Positions 38,101 to 48,400 of a stretch of DNA of 64,000 nt are shown here, piece after piece; position 1 is the first letter of the stretch, and every line of letters begins with the position of its first letter. The DNA comes from Paragordius varius (taxonomy: Eukaryota; Nematomorpha), in the NCBI GenBank assembly GCA_964247055.1, contig OZ176055.1, positions 10,044,001-10,108,000 on the forward strand, read 5' to 3'. The notes below the pieces were generated by a model. That model searched no databases. It saw nothing but the letters and a program-made list of their open reading frames with translations, and was not told the DNA's origin. The position numbers and the translations under genes were made by a program.

Positions 38101-39433
38101 AGCTTTTAAGCTACATTAACCAGCAAAAACTGATATTTTATGATTTTAATATCAGCAGTTCGTTTCAATCGTGTTATGGAGCTCTCCCAATTACAGACGT
38201 TAAAGGTCACAAAACTGTAAATATAAGCTTTTTATCTAATAAATAAAAACACTCGCATAGCCGATTATTAACCTTCAGCTGTTTTTATAAATTTTTTATG
38301 ATATTACTAAATTAGTGTTACTATTATATTACCATGCTTTATTTAAGGTTTTTAGATACGTTTTATTAGGTTAAATTTGTATTCGCAGATTTTTTTCGTA
38401 CTAAGCTTTTCGGAGTTTTGAATCCCCAAGATCGTAAGATAAAAATTTGGTTTAAAATATTATTTGTGAAATTTACAACTATCCTAATGCCTTTATATAA
38501 CCATTATCTCTTTGTCTATTAAATTTAAGGTTGTGCGGAACTAACTTTCCAAAAGATGCGATATTTTCAGCCATTGGACAAGAAATACTAATTCTCATAC
38601 GATTTCACCGCATATCAGGATTAAATGAAACAAGCATAACTTCGGAAAAAAATTCCATACAATTAGAATTTGAAGCCAAATACAAAATAAGTGATCAACT
38701 AATAATTTTACAAATATACATTACAAATATGCGGACAAAACGGAAAATATAAAAACAAAATTAAGTATTTTGCAATTGTTTAAAATGATTTTTAGGATAA
38801 ATTAAGGATTAAAAAAGTATGGTTGTTTTTTGAAAAATTGTGTCTTTATATTTTTGATTTTGTCGGTATAATTTTATACTGCTGTATATTCCATTATGGG
38901 GCGCAGAAAGATTATTTATATAAAACAAACATTATTCAAATGTACAGTAAAAATTTAATTTTTTAAAGGGTAAACCATACTTTATAAAACCTAACATTTT
39001 CAAAATTATTTAAGTTTTTACCAATTTCCATCTAGCAACCAGTAAAAATTGAAATTGTACGGACAATGTAAAAATATAAAGACAAATATTTTTTTAAAAA
39101 AAATAACCATACTTTTTTGAATCTAAATTTTCCCATTTAAATTATTTATACAATTATATTATATATAATGGGTGTTACCATTTAACATCCCTTTCTATAC
39201 ATGCAATTTTTAACAATCAAATTTTGATATTTTAAAATTTAAAAAGTGTGGCTGTCTTTTAAAAAAAATATTGTCTTACTTTGTGTCCGTATAATTCCAT
39301 TTTTACTGCTGTATGTACATATAATATTTATCAACATATTTGATCGAAATAATTTATATTAAAAACATATACAGGTAAAAAAGAAGACTGTCAAAATCCG
39401 TATATTCAATTCGCAAAGAAACTTACCAACTAA
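32139..39433 (+). CDS. astacin metalloprotease, NAS type with EGF-like and CUB domains (copy A)
   Basis: Secreted zinc endopeptidase, 602 residues. Ten exons: 32139..32730, 33096..33231, 33288..33354, 33945..34148, 35652..35775, 36389..36532, 36837..37027, 37441..37571, 38530..38690, 39375..39433. Every junction is GT-AG and all phases agree. Signal peptide about 1-22 (LYFLPYFFGLFL). Pro-region to about 180, with FETD at 141-144 where the family has the FxGD zinc-blocking switch. Zinc site HEIGHALGLWHEQSRPDRD: H271, E272 (catalytic), H275, H281. Met-turn SIMHY at 326-330. EGF-like module with six Cys (C377, C386, C397, C400, C402, C412), then one CUB domain from about 423. This order is that of nematode NAS subgroup III. 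The start is the second in-frame Met: it begins the signal peptide and is the one kept in copy B. AATAAA follows the stop at about 39453. Confidence 0.92.
33687..33931. mobile_element. CAGTAAAAATT-family MITE in astacin A intron 3
   Basis: TACAGTAAATATTG at the left, TTTTTACTGTA at the right. Its right end stops 13 bases before exon 4, so it supplies most of the sequence before the 3' splice site. Present at the same place in unit B (46989-47233). Confidence 0.7.
34183..35101. repeat. foldback element with 21-bp minisatellite arms, astacin A intron 4
   Basis: The left arm (34183-34230, ...GAACAATTCAAATTCACCC) is the inverse of the right arm (34984-35101), which is a tandem of AAGGGTGAATTTGAATTGTTC-like 21-bp units. 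Unit A has one more 21-bp unit than unit B. A TTAA MITE sits inside this copy. Lies in intron 4. Confidence 0.65.
34355..34943. mobile_element. TTAA-flanked (piggyBac-type) MITE, copy 2
   Basis: TTAACACTTGGATAC at the left, CCCCAATTTGAATCGAAGTG then TTAA at the right. The inner inverted repeat CTTCGATTCAAATTGGGG is present at both ends. The empty site in unit B (47657-47660, CATAT-TTAA-TGATG) shows precise insertion into TTAA. It lies in intron 4, inside the near-identical tract, so it inserted after the units were homogenised. Confidence 0.9.
36082..36374. mobile_element. CAGTAAAAATT-family MITE in astacin A intron 5
   Basis: Arms AAATTATACGGACAAAACGT (left) and GTTTTGTCCGTATAATTTTA (right), right end TTTTTACTGTA. 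Ends 14 bases before exon 6. Same place in B: 48781-49073. Confidence 0.8.
36640..36822. mobile_element. CAGTAAAAATT-family MITE, truncated, astacin A intron 6
   Basis: Only the inner part and right arm are clear: AAGTATGGGGTTGTCTTTTA, TTTTTACGTTTTGCC, TATTTTTACTAA. It ends about 15 bases before exon 7. B counterpart about 49340-49521. Confidence 0.6.
37585..37851. mobile_element. CAGTAAAAATT-family MITE in astacin A intron 8
   Basis: Left TACAGTAAAAATTGAATTTA, right TTTTACTACTGTA. Begins 14 bases after the exon 8 donor. B counterpart 50284-50550. Confidence 0.78.
38724..38886. mobile_element. CAGTAAAAATT-family MITE in astacin A intron 9, left end eroded
   Basis: TATGCGGACAAAACGG on the left, AAAAAGTATGGTTGTTTTTT and TTTTATACTGCTGTA on the right. 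Starts about 33 bases after the exon 9 donor. A half copy (ACAGTAAAAATTTAA) follows at 38941-38990. B counterpart 51420-51582. Confidence 0.65.
39040..39315. mobile_element. CAGTAAAAATT-family MITE in astacin A intron 9
   Basis: CAGTAAAAATTGAAATTGTA at the left, TCCATTTTTACTGCTGTA at the right. Ends about 60 bases before exon 10. B counterpart 51735-52009. Confidence 0.75.
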
Positions 39434-41085
39434 AATAATATTATTTTGACTCAATAAATATAGTATACTTGTCTTATTTTAAAACACTTTATTACCCTTT
39501 TAAGTATTTTTTACCTTAGAACGATTTAAAATTCGAATATCTTTAAAGCAATTCAAGATAATGGGCCAAATTAAAAATAAATTTTTAGCATTGAGCGCAT
39601 GCTGTAAATTTTTGTTTAAAAAAATTATTGTAAAATTTATTCATCTTAAAGCTTTCTCTCGGCTATTTGTTTGGAATTTATCGCTAATAAAACAGGCAAA
39701 TATTACAAATAATTGTGAGAAAATGTAACCACAGAATCGGGTTGGTTCCTTAACAATTTTAACATTTCCGGAACTGCGGATTTACATTTGGAACCGGTTT
39801 CATTTTGGTACCCGTATTTTAATTAAATGAATTTTCATACAACTTTATTATAATAATTATAGAGCTTTGTATTCTGGCAAATATGCAAAGTATATACATA
39901 CGTTAGTAATGTTATGTATGTGAATTATAAACTGTAAACATGAAATTAATGTTTGAAATTATAGTGTGTTCAATATGAAACTTATTTTTAATTATAAAAA
40001 TATAAAGCTAACTATTCCAAATCGTAAATTAAAACAGAGTTTAAAAACTCACCAAATCTAAAAAACTGATCGATAGAGCTTTTTCTCACTTGAATCGTAT
40101 GGGGAAAGGTATTTATAAGATGTATGAAATGTTTTGAAAAATTATACGCTAATTCAGCTTTGCATGTCAATTTTTTTATTTAAGCCTTTAATCATTTTTT
40201 AATTCAATATAATGGGTAAATTCCAAATATATAGTAGATAATGTTATTTAAAAAATCAAAATCTTTTACCGCATAATAACTATTGAATTCGAATCGCCAC
40301 ATTCCAATTTTTCCACATTATTATTGTAAGTGTTCTTTAATGACCCACTGAGATTTTTTAATTATAGTATTTAGCGTTAAGAAATATTCTTATGGTACAT
40401 AGTATCAAAGACGCGTTTTTATCCGTTGTATTTAATTTTATTCTTGTGCGATACCAATGCGAATTTTTTTGGTTGATAATATCAGAAAAATTATAATAAC
40501 TTTTATGTTTTAACCACATTTATCCCTTCGCTAATTATTATAATGAGGCTTATTATAGATATGGAATGATATATGATTCATATACGTACAGTAAAAATTG
40601 AAATTATACGGACACAAAGTAAAAATATAAAGACAAATATTTTTTTCTAAAAGACTACCATACTTTTTATCACCTTTATGTTTCTCTTATAAGCTACTTA
40701 GTCACAATTGTAAAATTTAGAATTGGTTGTCTTAGTAATATATATATATATATATATATATATCTCTATTTCGCACTTGCCATTCCAAACAATGAGTGTA
40801 ATTGAAAAAAATCATGATTAAAAAGTATATTTGTCTTTATATTTTTACGTTTTGTTTGTATAATTTTAGTTTTTACTGTATATTTAAATAAAATAATGAT
40901 TATTTACTGTTATAAATTTGCCAATAATGGTCAATGACCTTTGCATCGCCACAATAACCCCGGTATTATATAGATTTTTTTTGATAATACATCCTAAAAT
41001 CATGTTTTTGCATTATTTTACTTAAAATGTAATTTATTAAACATGGCTGTAAAAATATAATATTGAGGTATAAAAATATTTGGTT
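39434..41085. other. downstream flank of astacin gene A
   Basis: No gene seen. Contains a complete MITE at 40587-40880 and an AT dinucleotide run near 40739-40762, which is a few repeats longer than its partner in unit B. Confidence 0.5.
40587..40880. mobile_element. CAGTAAAAATT-family MITE, well preserved
   Basis: TACAGTAAAAATTGAAATTA through AATTTTAGTTTTTACTGTA, TA at both ends, arms of roughly 75-80 bases. One of the most intact copies. B counterpart 53280-53570. Confidence 0.85.
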
Positions 41086-41756
41086 TATCTAACAACTTTC
41101 ATGTTCTTCTATATCAATAAAATCACGGATAGAAAAGAAGGGATAATTTAAATGATGAAATTGGTAGAAATTGTTTTTAGGAGCATTAAGTTTTGAATTT
41201 TTAATGATGGCTTTTGACGAATAGCATCATTCTGGTTTCTATTAAGACAAAAATATCGTTTAAGAATTAACTTTGTAGCAATAAAATTAAATGAACATCT
41301 TATAAGATGTGAAGATTGCAAATCTCACACAGTATCTGCTAATGTTCCACTCATATTTAGGTTAAAATTCTTAAATAAAAATGGAAACATTTTAAAATTC
41401 GTAAAAACTTCGACATGTGTTTCCAACAAGGCCAGCCAGCACCTTGGACTTAAAAAACAATTCCCTCTTTTTAATTAATCCAAAAAATAATTGTCATTGT
41501 AATATTCGGATAAAGCAAATTATAATAAAAAAATAAGAATACTCGTCTAGACCTATCATGAAAATAGTCACAACAAATTTTAACAAATTCATCATTTAAA
41601 TTATTCCTTGTTCGTGGTTTATTGATCCAAAAAAAATCTGGAAAAACTTAAAATAAGACTATGGACGAAATACGTTACACGGATCTAAGTAGTAAAATAG
41701 AGCCAATATTAAATGGGTTATTTTTTCTTATTATTTTTAATTAATGGGAAAAAGAC

Positions 41757-42121
41757 CTGAGCAAAAAACACCGGGAACAAGGCTACGTAAAATGAATGCA
41801 TGACAATTAGTTTCTTTTGAAGCGGTTTCAACGTGATTCGACAGCTATATTATATAAAATATATTATCAAACTAAATAAAACTACATATTAAAAGTTATT
41901 AGCTTTATTTGAGATAAAATGGATCAAATTAGGAATACTAAATCGAGCATTTCTAAGTTTAAGGCATTTTTTACAGTTGGCCTGTTTAACTCAATAGCAT
42001 AAATTCCTACAATAATTTTTAATATACCTAAATTTTCATCGATTATTTTGAAAGTGCAGATATTCTTCACACCTCCCGTGTCAAATTTTTGAGACATGCA
42101 GTAAAATAATTTTAAACGCAT
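41757..42121 (-). pseudogene. orphan 5' exons of the AUH-like hydratase (exons 1-2 only)
   Basis: Copies of hydratase exons 1 and 2 at 42121..41939 and 41844..41757. The frame is still open: [13 protein letters not shown], then [15 protein letters not shown] and [14 protein letters not shown], with donor and acceptor sites kept. The duplication boundary at 41086 lies in intron 2, so the six downstream exons, including the catalytic region, are absent. The neighbouring DNA on that side is the 3' flank of the other astacin gene. Unlike the full gene, this copy keeps ATG at the upstream start. It cannot make an active enzyme; a short transcript is possible. Confidence 0.8.
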
Positions 42122-43844
42122 TTAAATTATCTCATGCGAGACGATTTTTTTATAGTAAATCATATGCTAAACCTAATAAACAATATTAGTCTAGTTTTCA
42201 AAGCGAAAAGGAGTTTTTCGAACAAAATAATACATTTGTTGTCGTTTTTGTAAAAAAAATAAATATCCATATGTATAAAAACTATGATAGTATTGTCCGT
42301 TAACTAAGAGTAATCATGGCAAATACAAATAAATTTAATATAAGGCTGCTCTACTCTTTAAAACTCTTTATAAAATATATTTAAGTGTTGTAAAATATTT
42401 TGCGATTCTAATAAACTACAAAAAATAAACCTGACGAAATATATATTCTGATAGCAAATGTATTATAATCTTTTGGTTTTAAACCTTATGAATGATATAA
42501 AAAAGTTATTAACTTTTATGGTGGAAAATGGCAAAATTTGAGCAAATTATTTGTAATAAAACTTTTAATGAAAGTTGATTTCCTAATTCCAAGAAACACT
42601 AAAATATATCATAAACTACCTATAAAGGCAAACCTATATTTTTACAATAATTTAATTTTTGGATGTTGGCTGCGTCACATTTTTTCCCTTTTCTAAAATG
42701 AGCTAGTGCTTCCAAAATCAACGCAAAAATTTCGGGATTGCGTTATTTATGTAATATTTTATATAAAAAATTATTTTTAAAAAATACATTCATTATTTAG
42801 GCATGATGGAAACGGTATAAAAACGCTTTAATTAGTGAAAATACTTTTCTAATATAATAGACTTTCCTTTGGTAAATTTTCATAAAAAACACAATTCAGA
42901 GTAAAAATTGAAATTATGCGGACAAAACGTAAAATTATAAAGACAAATATTTTTATATAAAAGACAACCATACTTTTTACAACCTTAAACCCATATAAGC
43001 TATTTAGATACAAATGTAATTGAATTAATTGTGTTAGTATGTATATTTACACACTTTGTCATTTAAAACAATGAGTTATATTGAAATAAGTCAAGATTTA
43101 AAAATTTTACGTTTCGTCCATATAATTTAAGTTTTTCTGTATGTTTTTAATATTGTTATAATTTTGTATAAACAATCTTATCATGCTATTTGGCTTTTTT
43201 TCCTTGTAAATAAATTAATTTAGAAGGGTCCAATTACATTTACAGAACCCAAGTTTAAATAAATTTATGATTTCTGTTTTAATTATTCAATATATTTTAT
43301 TAAAACTTAATTATATCAAAAAAATTATTAATCCATTTTCCTAAAACCGACCCCCTTAATAACACCATTCCTTAATATCGACACCCATACTTTGAAAAGT
43401 ATCTTTACAATGATTATACATTTCATAATTAAACCTACTTTGTGCATACATATACACATAAATATTCATTACTTTTTACGCGCCTTATTCGAATATTTTG
43501 GACAAAAAAACCCTACCGTTAGTAATATCTCGTTCGGTGCAGTAAAAATTGTCATTTATGCAGATGTTGTTATAATACTCTCTTTCTAAATATTGGTTTT
43601 TTACGAATCATTCTTAATCAAAAATCTGTGATAATGTATGTTTTTTCAGAATTTCTTTATCACTAATTTTGTGGATAGTATAAGTGGGAATATGAAGAGC
43701 AGGATTCATTAGTTTTATTTATCAAAAATACTGAAATTAACATCAGGATCCAAGTTCGAATCTATACTTTTATTTAATATTATTTACAATCAAGTAAATT
43801 AAAATATTTTTTAATGGTATGACAGAATATAGGTATGCATATAT
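42122..43844. other. non-coding part of duplication unit B
   Basis: Counterpart of 28416-30461. Holds a nearly complete MITE (42897-43141), which survives only as a right half in unit A, and the empty TTAA site (43372-43375) for MITE copy 1. Confidence 0.55.
42897..43141. mobile_element. CAGTAAAAATT-family MITE
   Basis: CAGAGTAAAAATTGAAATTA, GCGGACAAAACGTAAAA and AAAGACAACCATACTTTTTA on the left; TTTTACGTTTCGTCCATATA and TTTTTCTGTA on the right. The copy at the matching site in unit A has lost its left half. Confidence 0.75.
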
Positions 43845-44725
43845 TTTTAAATAGCTTTTTAATTGCGTGAACACATCAAATTCGGCAACATCTTCATCTT
43901 TTGCTGTTCGATCTGATTTAGATTTCCTGTCTTCATCCGAATTTCTGTTATCATGACGGTTGTATTCCTCGTCATCTAAATAAGAAAAGAAAGATAATAA
44001 AAAACTTACCGGTAACTGTAACTGCACGTTAACTTGGGCAACATCCGCTCAAAAAATTTTAGAAAATTGGTTCTTAGGACGGGGTTATCTCACATCATTA
44101 ATATTATTTGTTTTAATTATGAAATGTCAAGAAGCCAATATATTCCTATTTGAAATCGTAAATAAGATATCAACAAATCTTCCAATCAAATACTCGGTTT
44201 CATTTTTGTATTATGAGTAATCTTAGTCTTTATAATTGAAAACGGTGTCGTGAATGGCTAAAACGAAATGGATAAACTCTCCAAATTTGGAAATAACCAC
44301 TGATAAAATTAATTAATACCCCCTCTATCTGCCTCCATCATATTCATGACGATCCCTCGGATTTTTACTGGAATCAGAATATTGTCCTGAGATTTATCGG
44401 ATGAGTGGTCATTTTTTTGCTTGAATCTTTTGAATCTCTATCACGTTAACGGTGGGTTTTTTTCTCTGACCCTATTATTTCTAATGGCACCATCAATTTT
44501 TTTATTGTCTCATGATAACAATTTACGCATCTCATGGACCAATAAACTAGAATTTCTATCATTTTTAGTGGATTGAATTTCATTGACAGGATTAGGAGTA
44601 TAACCATGTATTAATGTGCTTTACTTTAAGTTGGCTATGATATCTGTATCCTTTCTTAGCTTTACGATTATTTAACTCGCTAAGAACAGCAAGTAGGCGT
44701 TGAGCAAACCCCTCTATGATTTAAA
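43845..44725 (-). pseudogene. decayed hydrophilic host gene (copy B)
   Basis: Counterpart of 30462-31335. Recognisable blocks are EGFAQRLLAVLSELNNRK and AKKGYRYHSQLKVKHI (near 44700-44610), NPVNEIQSTKNDRNSSLLVH (shifted frame), and DDEEYNRHDNRNSDEDRKSK with DEDVAEFDVFTQLKSYLK (44000-43850, open here). The block around 44370-44430 is shifted and the PPPFWQ region is mostly deleted. Damage differs from copy A, so the gene was probably whole, or less damaged, when it was duplicated. Protein family unknown. Confidence 0.4.
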
Positions 44726-45445
44726 TTGATAATAAGTAAGTATAGGTATAGTATTTAGGAATCTACAAATTATTTATATAAATTAACGAATTTTCTTACA
44801 TTGATTTAAAATTTATATTTAAAAAAACCATAGTAAGGTGTCTATAAAATTAAATAAGAAAAGTGTTTCAATTGTAATATTGGTTTGAAGCCACAGTTTA
44901 CCAAAATTAATCGGATTATTTTTATCAGCGATTTTCTCAACTATATTGTAAATACTAATGGACGAAATTGTCATATATTTACCTTATATTTGATAAAATA
45001 TATATATAAATTGCCCAAGAAAACTATATCACATACCGCTCGACAGTGATTACAAGCATTAAAAGAAAGAATTAAAATAAATAAAAGATAATTATATTTA
45101 GCTCCCAGCAAGATTTGATCATATTATAAATTATAAAGTAAACATATTAATATTATCATGACTCCTAAACCTATCAATCGATTTGAAGTTAATTTGTTTT
45201 TCAGGTAAAATTTTTATTTAATTGACACATAGATGATTATAAATAATTCACTTATATTAAAAATTGTATTTTAAAAAATGTGCTATCAATGGGCGTTAAA
45301 AATTAAAAATTTTAACCAATTGTGGCGAAAAAAATGTTTTTTTAACCTAAAATATTATTAAAAATATATTACACAGGATGATATTGTGTGTTCAAGGCTT
45401 TTTAACAATTTTTTGTGAAAAAGCAAATTTTTTTTTAAATTAATA
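44726..45445. promoter_or_regulatory. upstream region of astacin gene B
   Basis: No gene. Keeps the same conserved blocks as unit A (about 45009-45045 and 45140-45210). Likely the promoter side of astacin B, inferred from conservation and position. Confidence 0.35.
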
Positions 45446-48400
45446 ATGTATAAAAATTTATATTTTCTGCCTTATTTTTTGGGTCTTTTCTTGCGACGTC
45501 AGTATGCGTTCGTGTTTGTATCCAAAGCACCAACATACTTTCAATATCAAAATGCTTCCGATTCACAATTAACCGATAACTTTAACAAAATCGATGATAT
45601 ATCTGGTAATGTTGAGTTTTCCAACAATTTCAGTTTTGTGTATGCCGAAAAAATACCGGATAATTATTTAAGTTCACAAATGCAAACCGAATTCCAAAGG
45701 CCAATAAGTCTCAAGGATGATCGCGAGATATTAAAGGGTCGAACATGGGAAGAATACGAATTAGTCCAAAGATATATGACATATCTTGATAATAATCAAA
45801 CTATTATAGATAAAAGTACTAGCAAAAAAGTTTTTGCACCCTCAACCAAATGCAATGGCCTATTTGAGACGGATATTGTATTGACACCTCAAACCGCCCA
45901 ATATTATTTCGGACGCAATTTTCCCCAAACAACGGAACAAAATCCGAATTCTATATTACCCAAAAAAGTATCCAGAGTTTATAAAACATGGAAAGATACG
46001 ATCCCAATCCGATATAAATTGGAAGACCTGGAAGGTTGAACACATTAAATAATTGTTTATTTTGATATATATGAAATGTAAATAATCTTGGATTAATTTA
46101 GTCATAACTTGGTATAAGTATCCAATATTTTATAAAACCCAGACAGCTAATCATTTAGCCATAGTCAAATTAAAGTTAAGCAAACAGAAATAAGGAAATG
46201 ATTAAATGTAAATTTATAGTGGGATTAACCATTAGCCAGATTTCCATTTTATTCCCTATATTGAATGTTTGTAGTAAAACAATATACTTTTAATGATGTA
46301 TATTAAGGGCGTTTTATATCTCATTTGCCCCCTTTTTTTCAAAAAATTTTAGCGGTTTTTATGAATTTTAAAGCAACAGATAAAATTATCTTATTAGATC
46401 CGTTGCTATATGATCAAATTATTGCAGCAATTTATCTTTGGCAAAATCTGACTTGCGTGCGCTTCCAAGCCATACCTGACAACTCAAATGAAACTGTCCA
46501 AGGAGATCATTTAGTATTTTTTTCGGGGGCTGGGTAATTCATAATACCTATTTCTTTCAAAAACAAAAGTTTACATTTACTATTGTTAGCTGTTGGTCGT
46601 ACATTGGTAAGACAGGCGGAGAACAAACCATTTCAATAACAACGAAATGTGCGAAAGTTAGTATTTGTATTTATATCGATTTTCGGACAAAAGCAGCACT
46701 TTTTTAACCAAAGACAACATTTTTAGTTCCGTTACTATGGAAAATGTTGCGTTTGGTTAAAAAAGTGTTGCTTTTGACTGAAAAAATGGTATTAAAGTAA
46801 TTTGAAACAATCTTTTTCCGTAGATATAATGATTTTGTTTAATACTAAATATTTTTTGTCATACCTTTTATGTATCGCACCTTGACGGTAAATACATTAT
46901 TGTTATGCCTATGTTTTTTAAATATATCAATTTGTTGGGCCAAATAAAGCATGAAACTCAATAGATATTATCAAGTAAAAGTATTTATTACAGTAAATAT
47001 TGTAATTGTACAGACACATATAATAAAAAGAGAAAAGACATACTTTTTTAATCCTGAGTTATAGTATTAACTCAAACTGCATAGTATGAAATAGAGATGT
47101 AAATTGGTAATACAATTAATTATACATTTTGTATTTAAATAGTTGATATAGGAAAATTAAAGTTTACAAAAGTATGATAGTTTTTTATTTTTACGTTTTG
47201 TCCCTTTTTATAGTTTCGATTATTTTTACTGTAAAACTAACGGCAGGTGGGTGAAATAGCTCATGAAATTGGTCACGCTTTAGGTCTTTGGCACGAACAA
47301 AGTCGACCAGATCGAGATTTTTATGTTGAAGTTCAATACCAAAATTTGGAGAATGATGCTTATCGTAATTTTGCCAAAGTTGCCAAAAATAATACCAAAA
47401 TCCTAACTATCCCATACGATCTCAGTTCCATAATGCACTATGATCCGCATGTATTGATTTTATACACAATTTACACTTAAATATACCCTTGAAGAATATT
47501 TCACCCTCGAACAATTCAAATTCACCCAAAAATAAAAAATGTGTTTATTATGATTAAAAATTACTTATATTTTTTAAAATCTTGATAAAATGTTGTTTAA
47601 AATTAAAATAATACTGAAAAAATAATAAACTATGCGCCATAAAGATATATTTCATATTAATGATGAGTTATGTTATGCCCAAACACACATATTTTATTTT
47701 TAGGGTGAATATTGCTCAGGGGTAAATTTAAATTGTTCAAGGGTGAGTTTGAGATGATTAAGGGTGAATTTGAATCGTTCAAGGGTGAATTGAATTGTAA
47801 ATAGTATATTTATATTTTTATGTTTAAAAAATTAGTTGTGTCCTGACACGCTTATGTAAGTATTATTTAAAAGCTTGTTTTAGGATATAAAGGTATCCGT
47901 TTATATATTCAAACAAGGTTTTGCATTTATATTGAAAAAAGTTATGTTATAATTGAAAAAATTAAAATATATTAATAAAACTTGTTTTAATACTGTTAAT
48001 AATACAATGATCAGCATTTCATTTTATTAATTCTCGTGCTATTATCTACGGTAACTAATCGTGAATAATTAATTATTTTTACCAAAAAAATTTGCCTAAG
48101 ACATATCCCTCTATTAAGGAATGAGAGGTAATTCATGTTGCCATGAATATTGTCGATCAACATTCGGGAAATTTTTTGCGATTTTCGCAATATTTGTCAA
48201 CAAATTAAATTACATAAATGAGGTTAAACCACAAGGCAATACCCAATAAAACGCTTGACCGTGTCGCATTTAAAGGATATCCGTATATTTTAAGGCATGA
48301 CAAATAAAAAATATATTATTATTATAAAATATTTTTATTTGATATATTAGGCATTGTCCAAAAATAAGGAACCGACTTTGAAAACGTTAAAACCACGATT

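Larger units (their letters stand above)
27395..41085. repeat. segmental duplication, left unit (A)
   Basis: Direct tandem duplicate of 41086-53775. The left junction is seen at TATCTAACAACTTT (27396; partner at 41086) and the right end at AAAAATATTTGGTT (41071-41084; partner 53761-53775). Contents: hydratase exons 1-2, a decayed hydrophilic gene, and a whole astacin gene. It is about 1 kb longer than the other unit, mainly because of two MITE insertions of 573 and 585 bp. Confidence 0.95.
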
